A stretch of DNA of 64,000 nucleotides from Chromobacterium sp. IIBBL 290-4 (GTDB lineage: Bacteria > Pseudomonadota > Gammaproteobacteria > Burkholderiales > Chromobacteriaceae), in contig NZ_CP100128.1 of the NCBI RefSeq assembly GCF_024207115.1, positions 1,860,001 to 1,924,000 on the forward strand, given 5' to 3'. This document shows, piece after piece, positions 13,701 through 21,050 of the stretch. How positions within the stretch are numbered: position 1 is the first letter of the stretch; every line of letters starts with the position of its first letter. Both the position numbers and the translations under genes were made by a program. Below the pieces are notes generated by a model. That model had not been told where the DNA came from and ran no database searches. It saw only the letters and a program-made list of their open reading frames with translations.

Positions 13701-14408
13701 TTTCCCAAGCAGAAGGGATTGATGGTGTATGTCGGCACCGGCCAACTGCTGACGCAAGCCGACCTCAGCAATAGCAATGTGCAGGCGTTCTATGGGATTT
13801 ACGACAACCTGTCCGTCAGCAGCCTGACGCCGTCCAGTCTATTGCAGCAGACCGAGTCGCTGGTCACTACGACGGCTTCCGGCTTCCCGGTGACCACGGT
13901 ATCGTCGACGACTTATAACTGGCAAAGCCCAAACCCGCCGCTCAGCTGCGTGGTGGGCAGCACGTGTCCGACGCTGCATGGCTGGTATTACAACTTGAGT
14001 TTCGCCGGCAGCGGCACGCGCGTGGTCAGCAATCCGCTGGTGTACTACGGCAATGTGATCTACACCACCTTCGCGCCCTCGTCCACGGCATGCACCAGCG
14101 GCGGCACCTCCTACCTGATGTCTTCCGGCTATGCCGCTGGCGGTCCGCCGGCACAGCCATTTCTCGATGTGAATCGCGACGGCGTGGTCAATAATCAGGA
14201 TGTCTACAATCAACAGCCGCTGTCCGGCGTGCAATTAGGCAGTTTTTACGCATCGTCTCCGGCCGTGGTGAACGCAAATGTCAACGGCGCCATCAGCGCC
14301 AGCTTGTTGCTGGGCGGCAATACCCAGGGGGGCGGGCCGGCCTCCTCTCAGACCATTTCCGGGTCGGTCGGCAATTACACATGGAGCGGCTGGTGGCAAA
14401 TCCAATGA
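10764..14408 (+). CDS. pilY1: Type IV pilus tip adhesin / assembly factor PilY1 (PilC-like)
   Basis: A 1,214-residue exported protein of the PilY1/PilC family, which sits at the pilus tip and controls retraction, adhesion and surface sensing. A signal-anchor-like N-terminus (LAGFGLLAGLCLSGYW) is followed by a von Willebrand A-like region of about 500 residues: VVIAVTNSESM near residue 59, where DxSxS would be expected, and VVLITDGLPT near residue 430. The C-terminal half is the PilY1 beta-propeller (VYVGANDGMLHALN, then GGLGGGGQSIYAMDVT). A calcium-binding loop of EF-hand type, DVNRDGVVNNQD, covers residues 1135-1146. The start at 10764 follows GAGG, 8 bases after pilX. The loss of the first MIDAS Asp is unusual. 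The last bases overlap pilE. Confidence 0.92.
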   Translation: MMKSGGRVLRWLAGFGLLAGLCLSGYWVRGSGSTATLAISQVPLTITTPARPQVVIAVTNSESMDGSTITYCNGTGNSSANCSNGFSTTYTGRGGALLTGSGAVAALSGSASPVNYPVPAGFTPPVSGGSAGSMQPYTSTLSSGKLADNSPSRLNVAKAGILSILNTYLATTDFALLSYQISSTSLNTTWVYYMSPSGGFGFTNTPTATSSTDTVLNPCYGYSSSSSSTVKSNCGSIVTALGASSSTVGGSQYMTVQATSDDASINDVLYSSGLNPVFMTYGTVSPSNPYTYFSLSSYKSGSITVSYSQLAPSSYGGWGTSPTNAGYVPYSPQVLYAQRGWGYGGTQSYSSASTNVAMTNLGTPSASQLTAAYNSFSPYLQPETNSTSTSEIKAAAGQSPIYALMKTAQNAFTSSSSSTGCTPQKYVVLITDGLPTQDKSGNYWPPAGSAAATGYGVTAKFNADGSLNTGGTNDQALLDAISQIQTLAGSGIKTYVIGLGAGVAPATNPTAAQTLTAMAVAGNTGSYYPAVNAAAFSSALSSILVQIQKGSYDQVSVALNSTTLNTNTQAFVASFNPSDTPYSDWTGNLTSYSLSAGSSGISIGTAPNWQAQTQIDAFSSSSGWQNSRLIAAWDGVNKKGVPFEWPSGSAAGINSTQQGQLQPSDTKGNLRLNYLRGDKSQEAQNGGGFRNRSHLLGDIVNSAPVYVGKPDGPYPDSSYQTFVSNNASRTPLIYVGANDGMLHALNASNGNEAFAFVPNGVFGNLYQLTASSYNNNHQYFVDGSPQAGDVMFSDNSWHTVVVGGLGGGGQSIYAMDVTTPANLTSESALASAVLWEFTDSGLGDTYGRPTIARVNASPGFAVFFGNGYASSVNHSILYAVNPQTGAALAKIDLCSSVPAACSSSSPQGLSEVVAVNSSGNSGSAVDMVYAGDLQGNVWAVNVSNANPASWTVRLLFTATDSSGNHQAITTAPATTLNPNFPKQKGLMVYVGTGQLLTQADLSNSNVQAFYGIYDNLSVSSLTPSSLLQQTESLVTTTASGFPVTTVSSTTYNWQSPNPPLSCVVGSTCPTLHGWYYNLSFAGSGTRVVSNPLVYYGNVIYTTFAPSSTACTSGGTSYLMSSGYAAGGPPAQPFLDVNRDGVVNNQDVYNQQPLSGVQLGSFYASSPAVVNANVNGAISASLLLGGNTQGGGPASSQTISGSVGNYTWSGWWQIQ

Positions 14409-14842
14409 CAGGATGGGATGCGGGCAGGGAGAGGGTGGCAGGTTTCACGATGGTCGAACTGTTGGTCGCGATGGCCATCGTAGGCATACTCGCCGCCATC
14501 GCGACGCCCTTGTACATCAGCTATGTGCAGCAGTCCCGCCGCAGCGATGCCTGGCAGGCGCTGTCGGCTGCGCAGACCCAGATGGAGCAGTGTTACGCCC
14601 AGTATTTCGCTTATAACAGCGCCTCTTGCTCCATCACCGCCAGCTCGCCCAGCGGCTATTACCAGGTGCAGATCGCGTCCGCCACCACGGTTAGCAGCTA
14701 TACCCTGACTGCGAGCCCCGCATCCGGCAGCGCGCAGACCCGGGATACCAGCTGCAGCACGTTAAGCGTGACCAGCACCGGGTTGAAAACGGCCGCCAAT
14801 AGCGCGGGCAGCGATACCAGCAGCACCTGCTGGCCCAGCTGA
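14405..14842 (+). CDS. pilE: Type IV minor pilin PilE
   Basis: A 145-residue type IV pilin-like protein. The leader ends at Gly13, followed by FTMVELLVAMAIVGILAAIA and PLYISYVQQSRRSDA, as in PilE minor pilins of Pseudomonas-type operons. Cysteines near the C-terminus (TSCS and STCW) could form the D-region disulfide loop. The start ATG overlaps the pilY1 stop (ATGA), so it is coupled to the adhesin gene. Its position at the end of the minor-pilin operon suggests a minor rather than major pilin, although the sequence alone does not exclude a structural role. Confidence 0.87.
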   Translation: MTGWDAGRERVAGFTMVELLVAMAIVGILAAIATPLYISYVQQSRRSDAWQALSAAQTQMEQCYAQYFAYNSASCSITASSPSGYYQVQIASATTVSSYTLTASPASGSAQTRDTSCSTLSVTSTGLKTAANSAGSDTSSTCWPS

Positions 14843-14851
14843 GGCAAGCGC

Positions 14852-15403
14852 ATGAGCGAAGGCAGAGGTTTTTCCATCATTGAAATGATGGTAACTATCG
14901 TGGTGCTGATGGTATTGCTGGCGATGGCGCTGCCAGCCTGGCAGACCTTTGTGCGGAACGAGCGCCTGAATACGGCGCGCGATAATCTGGCCAATGCGCT
15001 GTCCCAGGCCCGAGGCTCGGCGGTGTCGGACAACGATGTCGTCACCGTGTGTCCTTACAATGCCAGCGCCAGCGGCAGTTGCGGCAGCAACTGGGGCCAG
15101 GGCTGGGCGATTTTCGAGCAGCAAGGCGCCAGCTCGGTGCTGCTCAAGGCCTGGCCGGTCAGCAATGCCGCCGCGCCGACGGTGGGCACGCTGGCGACGG
15201 GAACCGCGAGCGGCGCCATCGCCAGCGTCAGCTTCAATCCTCGTCCGCCCTATGTCGCGGTGGCGCAGACTGGCGACTTCCGCTTCTGCGACAGCCGCGG
15301 CGCATCCTATGCCCTGTCCTTCAATCTGCAAACCACCGGCTATGTCCAGTACGCCTCCAGCATCGGCCAAACGCTGGGCGGCGCGACGCTCAGCTGTCCT
15401 TGA
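14852..15403 (+). CDS. fimT: FimT/GspH-type pseudopilin
   Basis: A 183-residue type IV pilus protein of the FimT/GspH family. The short leader MSEGRG is followed by FSIIEMMVTIVVLMVLLAMALPAW, then NERLNTARDNLANALSQARGSAV, the family signature. FimT members have been linked to DNA binding in natural transformation and to minor-pilin function. It starts 10 bases after pilE with GAGG upstream. In many bacteria fimT is the first gene of this cluster; here it is last. No clear terminator is seen after it. Confidence 0.86.
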   Translation: MSEGRGFSIIEMMVTIVVLMVLLAMALPAWQTFVRNERLNTARDNLANALSQARGSAVSDNDVVTVCPYNASASGSCGSNWGQGWAIFEQQGASSVLLKAWPVSNAAAPTVGTLATGTASGAIASVSFNPRPPYVAVAQTGDFRFCDSRGASYALSFNLQTTGYVQYASSIGQTLGGATLSCP

Positions 15404-15516
15404 GCCAGACGGGATTGGGCAGCCGACGGCGACGGTGGTATGCTTCGCCACTTGTCCAATTTAATGGCGCAGGGCCCGATCGGCCAGGCGCCGGAATTTC
15501 CTGCGCAAGGAAAAGC

Positions 15517-16017
15517 ATGGTTTACCCGACGCCGTCGTTTGAAGACAAGATCTGTCCGCCCGAGCAGCTGGCCGAGCGGCTGGCGGCCCTGCCGCGGCCG
15601 CTGGTGTTCACCAATGGCTGTTTCGACATTCTGCATCGCGGCCACGTTACCTACCTGGCCCAGGCGCGCGCCTTGGGCGCCAGTCTGGTGCTGGGCTTGA
15701 ATACCGACGCCTCGGTGCGCCGGCTGGGCAAGGGCGACGACAGGCCCATTAATAACGAGCTCAACCGCGCGGCCGTGCTGGCCGCGTTGGACAGCGTCAG
15801 CCTGGTGACCTGGTTCGATCAGGATACGCCGGCGGAGTTGATCGCGGCGATCCAGCCCGATGTGCTGGTCAAGGGCGGCGACTGGACGGTGGACAAGATC
15901 GTCGGCAGCGCCGAAACCCTGGCCCGCGGCGGCCAGGTGCACTCCATTCCTTTTCTGTTCGATACCTCCACCACCAAGACGCTGGAGAAAATCCGCGCCA
16001 GCGAGGGCCAGGCGTGA
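15517..16017 (+). CDS. hldC: D-glycero-beta-D-manno-heptose 1-phosphate adenylyltransferase (RfaE2/HldC)
   Basis: This cytidylyltransferase-like enzyme transfers AMP from ATP to heptose 1-phosphate, a step in making ADP-heptose for the LPS inner core. Motifs are TNGCFDILHRGHVTYL (the GxFDxxHxGH nucleotide site), LGLNTDASVRRLGKG, and VKGGDW. Its length (166 aa) is that of the stand-alone enzyme; the kinase half (HldA/RfaE1) is not fused and not in the window. The frame is open far upstream, but the ATG at 15517 has AAGGA just before it. Its stop overlaps the GTG of birA (GTGA), so it heads a coupled set with birA, coaX and the SPOR gene. Confidence 0.93.
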   Translation: MVYPTPSFEDKICPPEQLAERLAALPRPLVFTNGCFDILHRGHVTYLAQARALGASLVLGLNTDASVRRLGKGDDRPINNELNRAAVLAALDSVSLVTWFDQDTPAELIAAIQPDVLVKGGDWTVDKIVGSAETLARGGQVHSIPFLFDTSTTKTLEKIRASEGQA

Positions 16018-16979
16018 GCGAGCACGCTTTCGCGGTGCTGCATCATCTGTCAGACGGCCGCTTCCACTCCGGCGAGGATATCGCCCAGGCGCTGGGCTGT
16101 TCCCGCACGCTGGTGTGGCAGGCGGTGCACGCCATCGAGGCTGAGCTCGGGCTCACCGTATTCAGCGTCCGCGGCCAGGGCTACAAGCTGGCGCAGCCGT
16201 ATTCCTGGCTGGACGTGTCAGCCATCCGCGCCGGTTTGAATGCGCGCGCGGCGGAAAGCTTCACCCTGGCGGTGGCGGAGCGCACCGACTCCACCAACAG
16301 CCAGCTGATGGCGCGCGCCGGCAACGGCGGCCTGCATGGCCTGGTATTGGCTTGCGAGCTGCAAACCGCCGGCCGCGGCCGGCTCGGCCGGCGCTGGCAG
16401 GCGCGCTTGGGCTCGGGGCTGACCTTTTCGCTGCTGTGGCGCTTCGAGCGCGGCATGGCGCAATTGGCCGGTTTGTCGCTGGCGGTCGGGGTGGCCTTGG
16501 CGCGCGCTTTGCGCGGCCTGGGCGCGCCGGTGGAGCTGAAGTGGCCGAACGACGTGCTGCTGGATGGCCGCAAGCTGGCGGGCATTCTGATCGAACTGTC
16601 CGGCGACGCGCTGGGCCCGGCCGCCGTGGTGGTCGGCATAGGCGTCAATGTGGCCGATCCGGGCGAGGTGGATCAGCCGGTGGCGACGCTGGCGCAGGCC
16701 GGCGTGACGGCGGATCGCAGCGTCATCCTGGCGGCTCTGCTCAATGAGTTGGAGGCCGCGTTGGCCGCTTTCGATCAAGAGGGCTTCGCGCCGCTGCGCG
16801 AAGAGTGGTGGCAAATGGCCGCCCATCGTCATGCGCCGGTGCGGCTGAGCTTTTCCCACGGCGAGCCGGTGGACGGCATCGCCTGCGGCGTGGCCGACAA
16901 CGGCGCGCTGCAGGTGGAGACGGCGCAGGGGACGCGGACCTTCCATATCGGCGAGGTCAGCCTCAGGGAACGCCAATGA
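16014..16979 (+). CDS. birA: Bifunctional biotin-protein ligase / biotin operon repressor BirA
   Basis: BirA makes biotinyl-5'-AMP and transfers biotin to the BCCP subunit of acetyl-CoA carboxylase. The N-terminal 65 residues form a helix-turn-helix (SGEDIAQALGCSRTLVWQAV), so it may also repress biotin genes. The catalytic domain shows GRGRLGRRW, the biotin/ATP loop, and LKWPNDVLL. A C-terminal SH3-like part follows. The 321-residue length is standard for group II BirA. The GTG start overlaps the hldC stop and the stop overlaps the coaX start. The birA-coaX order is common in betaproteobacteria. Confidence 0.95.
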   Translation: MSEHAFAVLHHLSDGRFHSGEDIAQALGCSRTLVWQAVHAIEAELGLTVFSVRGQGYKLAQPYSWLDVSAIRAGLNARAAESFTLAVAERTDSTNSQLMARAGNGGLHGLVLACELQTAGRGRLGRRWQARLGSGLTFSLLWRFERGMAQLAGLSLAVGVALARALRGLGAPVELKWPNDVLLDGRKLAGILIELSGDALGPAAVVVGIGVNVADPGEVDQPVATLAQAGVTADRSVILAALLNELEAALAAFDQEGFAPLREEWWQMAAHRHAPVRLSFSHGEPVDGIACGVADNGALQVETAQGTRTFHIGEVSLRERQ

Positions 16980-17689
16980 AATTATTGATAGACGCCGGCA
17001 ACAGCCGGGTGAAATGGGCGGTGTATCAGGGCGAGTCCTGCGCGGCGCGCGGCGCGGCCGAGCACCACGAGTTGGACGCGCTGGCCGAGGCCTGGAAAAA
17101 TCTGCCTCTGGAAGGGGCATGGATGTCCAATGTGGCGAAGCGCGAGGTGGCCGAGGCCTTGGCTCAGGCCGCCCCTTGCCCGCTGCACCGGGTGCATGCC
17201 GAAAAACAATTCGGCGGCGTGTGTAACCATTATCGCAACACCGCCGAGCAGGGCGCCGACCGCTGGCTGGCGGTGCTGGCGGCGCGGGAAATCTGCCAGG
17301 GCGATGTGATCGTCGCCTGCGCCGGCACCGCGCTGACGGTGGAAACGCTGACCGCCGAGGGAGATTATTTGGGCGGGCTGATCCTGCCCGGCCATGGCCT
17401 GATGCTGCAAAGCCTGGCGCAGGGCACCGCCAATCTCAATCGCCAAGTCGGCGAGGTGGCCGATTTTCCGCAGGGCACGCAAGACGCCCTGGCCAGCGGC
17501 GTGATGGCGGCCTTGACCGGCGCGATAGAAGGGCAGCGCCGCAAGCTGGCCGAACGCACCGGCCGCGGGCCGGCGACGGTCATCCTCACCGGCGGCGACG
17601 CCGCCCGCATCGCGCCTTGGCTCGCGGCGCCGTTGCAGATCGTGGATAATCTGGTGTTGATGGGTTTACATAAGGTGGCTAACTCGTGA
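16976..17689 (+). CDS. coaX: Type III pantothenate kinase CoaX
   Basis: CoaX phosphorylates pantothenate, the first step of coenzyme A synthesis. Type III kinases are not feedback-inhibited by CoA. Motifs are the N-terminal P-loop-like LLIDAGNSRVKW, GADRWLAVLAA, and the ACAGTALTVE phosphate motif, with TGGDA near the C-terminus. The length (237 aa) is typical. The ATG at 16976 overlaps the birA stop (ATGA), which selects it over longer open frames upstream. The stop overlaps or touches the SPOR-protein start. Confidence 0.95.
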   Translation: MKLLIDAGNSRVKWAVYQGESCAARGAAEHHELDALAEAWKNLPLEGAWMSNVAKREVAEALAQAAPCPLHRVHAEKQFGGVCNHYRNTAEQGADRWLAVLAAREICQGDVIVACAGTALTVETLTAEGDYLGGLILPGHGLMLQSLAQGTANLNRQVGEVADFPQGTQDALASGVMAALTGAIEGQRRKLAERTGRGPATVILTGGDAARIAPWLAAPLQIVDNLVLMGLHKVANS

Positions 17690-18537
17690 TGAAGTGGCTT
17701 GTGGCGTTGGTGGTGGCGCTGAATCTGGTGGTGGCGATGTACGGCTCGCTGAAGCAGCGGCCGCCGCTGGACGTGCACGCGCAAGAGGTGAGTCCCAGCC
17801 AGGTGAAGCTATTGCCTGCCAGCTGGACCCCGGCCGCGTCCGCGCCGCAGGCTTCCGCGCCCGCCGCCAGCGCGCCATTGGGCAAGATCGCCGCGTCCGC
17901 GCCATCGGCCCAAGCCAAACCGGCCGGGCATGATAAAAAGGCGGCCAGCGCGCCCAAGGCCGAAGTCAAGCCGGCGGCCAAGGCCGAAGCATCCAAGCCC
18001 GCAGCCAAGGCGGCGCATGCCGCCGCCGCCAAGCCGCAGGACAAAGCGGCGGACAAGCCGGCGGAAGCCAAGGCCATGGCCTGCTTCAGCTGGGGCGCTT
18101 TGAATGACAGCCTATTGGCGCGGGTGAAGGGCGGCGTGCCGCAGCTCAAGCTCAAGCCGGGCCAGATGCAAGAGGCCAGCAAGGAAGAGGCCAAAGGCTC
18201 CGGCAAGTTCTGGGTGTACTACCCGCCGCTGTCCACCCAGTCGGAAACCAAGACCTTGTCCGCCGAGTTGAAGGACAAGGGTTTCGACAACTACATCGTC
18301 AGCAACGACGAGTTCAAGGGCAATCTGTCCATGGGCCTGTTCGGCAAGGAAGACGCCGCCCGCACGCTGGCGGCGCGTCTGAAGGCCGCCGGTTACGACA
18401 AGGCCGTGGTCAAGTCCAAGGATCAGCCGGCCAAGAGCACCACGCTGACCTTCAAAGACCTGGACGCGGCGCAGGCCGAACATCTGAAAGCCTTGCAGAA
18501 GCGGTTGACGCCGGGCATCGCCCTGAAGGGCTGCTGA
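17686..18537 (+). CDS. SPOR-domain membrane-anchored protein
   Basis: A probable inner-membrane protein facing the periplasm. Residues 3-21 form one transmembrane segment (WLVALVVALNLVVAMYG). Residues about 45-130 are a low-complexity Ala/Pro/Lys linker with repeated SAP and KPA units. Residues about 170-260 resemble a SPOR domain, the fold that binds denuded peptidoglycan at septa (KFWVYYPPLSTQSETK, then AARTLAARLKAAGYD). Either GTG 17686 (overlapping the coaX stop) or ATG 17689 may be the start. It ends the hldC-birA-coaX set, with a terminator after it. A role in cell division or envelope maintenance is inferred from the domain only. Confidence 0.8.
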   Translation: MMKWLVALVVALNLVVAMYGSLKQRPPLDVHAQEVSPSQVKLLPASWTPAASAPQASAPAASAPLGKIAASAPSAQAKPAGHDKKAASAPKAEVKPAAKAEASKPAAKAAHAAAAKPQDKAADKPAEAKAMACFSWGALNDSLLARVKGGVPQLKLKPGQMQEASKEEAKGSGKFWVYYPPLSTQSETKTLSAELKDKGFDNYIVSNDEFKGNLSMGLFGKEDAARTLAARLKAAGYDKAVVKSKDQPAKSTTLTFKDLDAAQAEHLKALQKRLTPGIALKGC

Positions 18538-18593
18538 GGCGCGGCAAGTTTGATCCCGCTGCTTGCCAAACAAGCATGTTGCGGCGCAATATC

Positions 18594-18620
18594 AAAACGG
18601 CGACAAAGGGTCGCCGTTTT
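18594..18620 (+). terminator. Intrinsic terminator after the SPOR gene
   Basis: AAAACGGCGAC pairs with GTCGCCGTTTT around a short loop, with pyrimidines after it. It ends the hldC-birA-coaX-SPOR unit and argues that the next gene starts at 18635, after the hairpin, not at the upstream in-frame codon 18563. Confidence 0.8.
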
Positions 18621-18634
18621 GCTTTCTCTCCCTC

Positions 18635-19432
18635 ATGGCCCGACATTTCCATATCACCCGGCTGCTGGACCGCGGCCGCTTCAACGACAAGGTATTGCGC
18701 CAGCTGGGCTGGTCCATGGCCTTCATCGCCGGCGCCATCAATGCCGGCGGTTTTCTGGCAGTGCACCGCTATACCTCGCACGTGTCCGGCATCGTGTCCG
18801 GCATGGCCGACGCCTGGGCGACAGGCGAGATCCGCCTGGCCTTGTCCTTGCTGGTGATGTTGTGCTGTTTTGTCGGCGGCGCCATGCATAGCACCTGGCT
18901 GATTCTGTGGGCGCGGCGGCAGCGGCTGCGCGGCGGCTACGGCGTGTCGATGATGGAGGAGGCGCTGCTGTTGCTGGTGTTCGGCCTGCTGGGCGCCGGG
19001 CTGTCGCTGCACAAGGGCTTGTTCACGCCGCCGACGGTGATGTTGCTGTGCTTCATCATGGGCATGCACAACACCATCGTCACCAAGCTGTCCGGCGGCT
19101 TGTTGCGCAGCACCCACATGACCGGCATCGCCACCGACCTGGGCATCGAGCTGGCCAAGATGAGCTATTACAACCGCCAGCACAATGCCCGCGTGGCAGC
19201 GGTGCGCTCCAATCGCAAGAAATTCCGCGTCTACGCGCTGATCCTGCTGGCGTTCTTCCTGGGCGGCGTGGTGGGGGCGCTGGGCTTCAAGCATCTGGGT
19301 TTCGGCTTCACCTTGCCCTTGGCGCTGTTCTTGTTTTTGCTGGGACTGAGGCCCGCCTGGTACGACGTCAAACTGCGCTGGCGCTGGTGGCGCGGCCGTT
19401 TGGCGGCGCGCCGTTCCGCCGCCGCCGCATAG
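18635..19432 (+). CDS. DUF1275 (YoaK-type) membrane protein
   Basis: A 265-residue polytopic inner-membrane protein of the DUF1275 family. About six hydrophobic segments are visible, with family-like motifs GAINAGGFLAVHRYTSHVSG near the N-terminus and GMHNTIVTKLSGG in the middle, followed by THMTGIATDLGIE. The C-terminus is Arg-rich and probably cytoplasmic. The function of the family is not established, and transport has only been guessed. The start is taken at ATG 18635 because a terminator hairpin lies between it and the alternative start at 18563. The ribosome-binding site is weak. It is transcribed alone. Confidence 0.82.
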   Translation: MARHFHITRLLDRGRFNDKVLRQLGWSMAFIAGAINAGGFLAVHRYTSHVSGIVSGMADAWATGEIRLALSLLVMLCCFVGGAMHSTWLILWARRQRLRGGYGVSMMEEALLLLVFGLLGAGLSLHKGLFTPPTVMLLCFIMGMHNTIVTKLSGGLLRSTHMTGIATDLGIELAKMSYYNRQHNARVAAVRSNRKKFRVYALILLAFFLGGVVGALGFKHLGFGFTLPLALFLFLLGLRPAWYDVKLRWRWWRGRLAARRSAAAA

Positions 19433-19598
19433 TCTTTATGTGAACGTATCGCCTCATCGCGGCACACTTCGGGTTTCCGCGCCGCGGGGCGCGGCAGCTT
19501 CAGGCCGTAGGCTGCGCAAGATGGGCGGCAATCGCTGCGAAAACCATGCGGAATAAATATATTGGCCGAAGGCGGCGCGCTCTCGCCAGGAGAGTGGC

Positions 19599-19856
19599 AT
19601 GAGTGATGCAATGATCTACGGCGACGGCGACGGCGCCATCCGCCGTCAGGGCCTGTACGGCTCCGTGATCGAAAACACCTACGCCGGCGCGCTGTCTTTC
19701 ATGTGCAGCAACTACACGCGCAATCTGGAAGGCGCGGACGTGGAGTAAGTGGCGCTGAGCTACGACCAGAGCGAAATCACCGCGCTGGCCGCCGCCCGTA
19801 TCGCCTGTGAGATATTGCGCCTGATGCGCAACAAAAAGGTGGCGGGCATGCGGTAA
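19599..19856 (+). pseudogene. Deleted agmatinase/guanidinobutyrase remnant
   Basis: ATG 19599 has a good AGGAGAG site and encodes 49 residues ending ADVE-stop (TAA 19746-19748). The part GLYGSVIENTYAGALSF, then TRNLEGADV, resembles the N-terminus of agmatinase-type ureohydrolases. Directly after the TAA, in the same frame, bases 19749-19856 encode VALSYDQSEITALAAARIA and onward, resembling the C-terminal end of the same family (PPYDHSEITALA in relatives). The central roughly 220-240 residues with all metal-binding motifs are missing. The simplest reading is an internal deletion that joined the two ends, leaving a stop at the joint. No function is expected. Recognition is by memory of the family. 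Confidence 0.72.
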
Positions 19857-19930
19857 GCTGCCTTCCCACCGGATTCAGTCGGCGCCAGCCCCGGTGTTTG
19901 GGCAGGCGTTTGTTCATCTAAAGGGGCTGC

Positions 19931-21043
19931 ATGAACGCACGAAAAGCGGCGGACTGTTTGTTTGGCTGGGTTTTGGCGGCGCAGGTTCACGCCGATGTGT
20001 GGCAGGGCGAAGTGGGCGGCGCGCCGGTGGTGATGGAGTGGAGCGTCGATGAGCAAGGCGAGGCGGAGGGACGCTATTTCTATCGCCAGCGCCATAGCGA
20101 CATCGCGCTGACGGGCAAGCGCGATGCGCAGGGCGTGCTGCGTCTGGGTGAGAACCTGTCCGCGGACGAGGCTCGAGTCGATCTGGTATTGCGTCCCGCA
20201 GGCGCGGGCTGGGCCGGGGAGTGGCGCGGGCCGCAAGCCAAGCGCGCATTGCCGGTCCGATTGAAGCTCTTGGCTCTGGCTGGCGAGGGCGGCGCGGATG
20301 CGGGAGGCGAGATGGACGACTACAACCGAGCCAGGCTGGCCGACTTGCGTTTGAAACCCGCGGGCAAGCAGCATTTTCAGGGTTATCGGCTGGCGTGGTG
20401 GGTGGAGCCGGTCAGCAAGATCCGCTGGTTCCGGCTGGAGAGCGGCTATCCCGCCGACGCCATGGCGCGATTGAACCGGATTTTGGAAAAACGGCAATGG
20501 CGCGAGATCGTCGATGCTTTCGAATGTGTGGCGGGGGCGCGGGGCTCCGGGTTGGGGGCGTATGAGCAGACCGTGATTCCGCATTGGTTTACGCCGCGGG
20601 TGATGAGCCTGAGCGTGGAAACCGGCGCATTTTGCGGCGGCGCCCACCCTGATTTCGGCGATGCGCCGTTGAACCTGGCTGTGGCGAGCGGGCGGCTGCT
20701 GCATCTGGAAGATGTGTTGTGGCTGGGGCGGGGCAAGCCGGCTCGGGATGAGAATGGCCAGCTGCTGGATAGCCGATATGAGCAGAAGGTGTTGCAGCCC
20801 TGGTTGGCGGATGTCTTCGGCAGGCTGTATCCGAGAGAGATGGATAATGAGGAAGGCGGGGATTGCGATTACCGCAATCCCGAGGTCTGGAGTCCCGACA
20901 CCTGGTACCTGACGCCGCAAGGCATTCAGATTGGCGCTTTCTTTCCGCGCGTCGAGAAGGCCTGCGACAACCCCGCCTGGAGCCTGTTGCCCTGGGCTCT
21001 GGCGCGCAAGCATCCAGGCGTTCTGACGCCGCGCTTGCCGTAA
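19931..21043 (+). CDS. Secreted protein of unknown function (possibly DUF3298-like C-terminal half)
   Basis: A 370-residue protein with a weak Sec signal peptide at residues 1-22 (cleavage after VHA). The first half has short beta-rich stretches (GRYFYRQRHSDIALTGK) seen in secreted proteins that evaluate as lipocalin-like or hypothetical. The second half contains CGGAHPDFG and LNLAVASGRLLHLEDVL, reminiscent of DUF3298/RsiV-type domains, where GGAHP is typical. Four or five cysteines are present. It stands alone between the agmatinase remnant and the convergent cob operon, with 7 bases to cobS. No function can be assigned. Confidence 0.7.
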   Translation: MNARKAADCLFGWVLAAQVHADVWQGEVGGAPVVMEWSVDEQGEAEGRYFYRQRHSDIALTGKRDAQGVLRLGENLSADEARVDLVLRPAGAGWAGEWRGPQAKRALPVRLKLLALAGEGGADAGGEMDDYNRARLADLRLKPAGKQHFQGYRLAWWVEPVSKIRWFRLESGYPADAMARLNRILEKRQWREIVDAFECVAGARGSGLGAYEQTVIPHWFTPRVMSLSVETGAFCGGAHPDFGDAPLNLAVASGRLLHLEDVLWLGRGKPARDENGQLLDSRYEQKVLQPWLADVFGRLYPREMDNEEGGDCDYRNPEVWSPDTWYLTPQGIQIGAFFPRVEKACDNPAWSLLPWALARKHPGVLTPRLP

Positions 21044-21050
21044 ACTGGCC

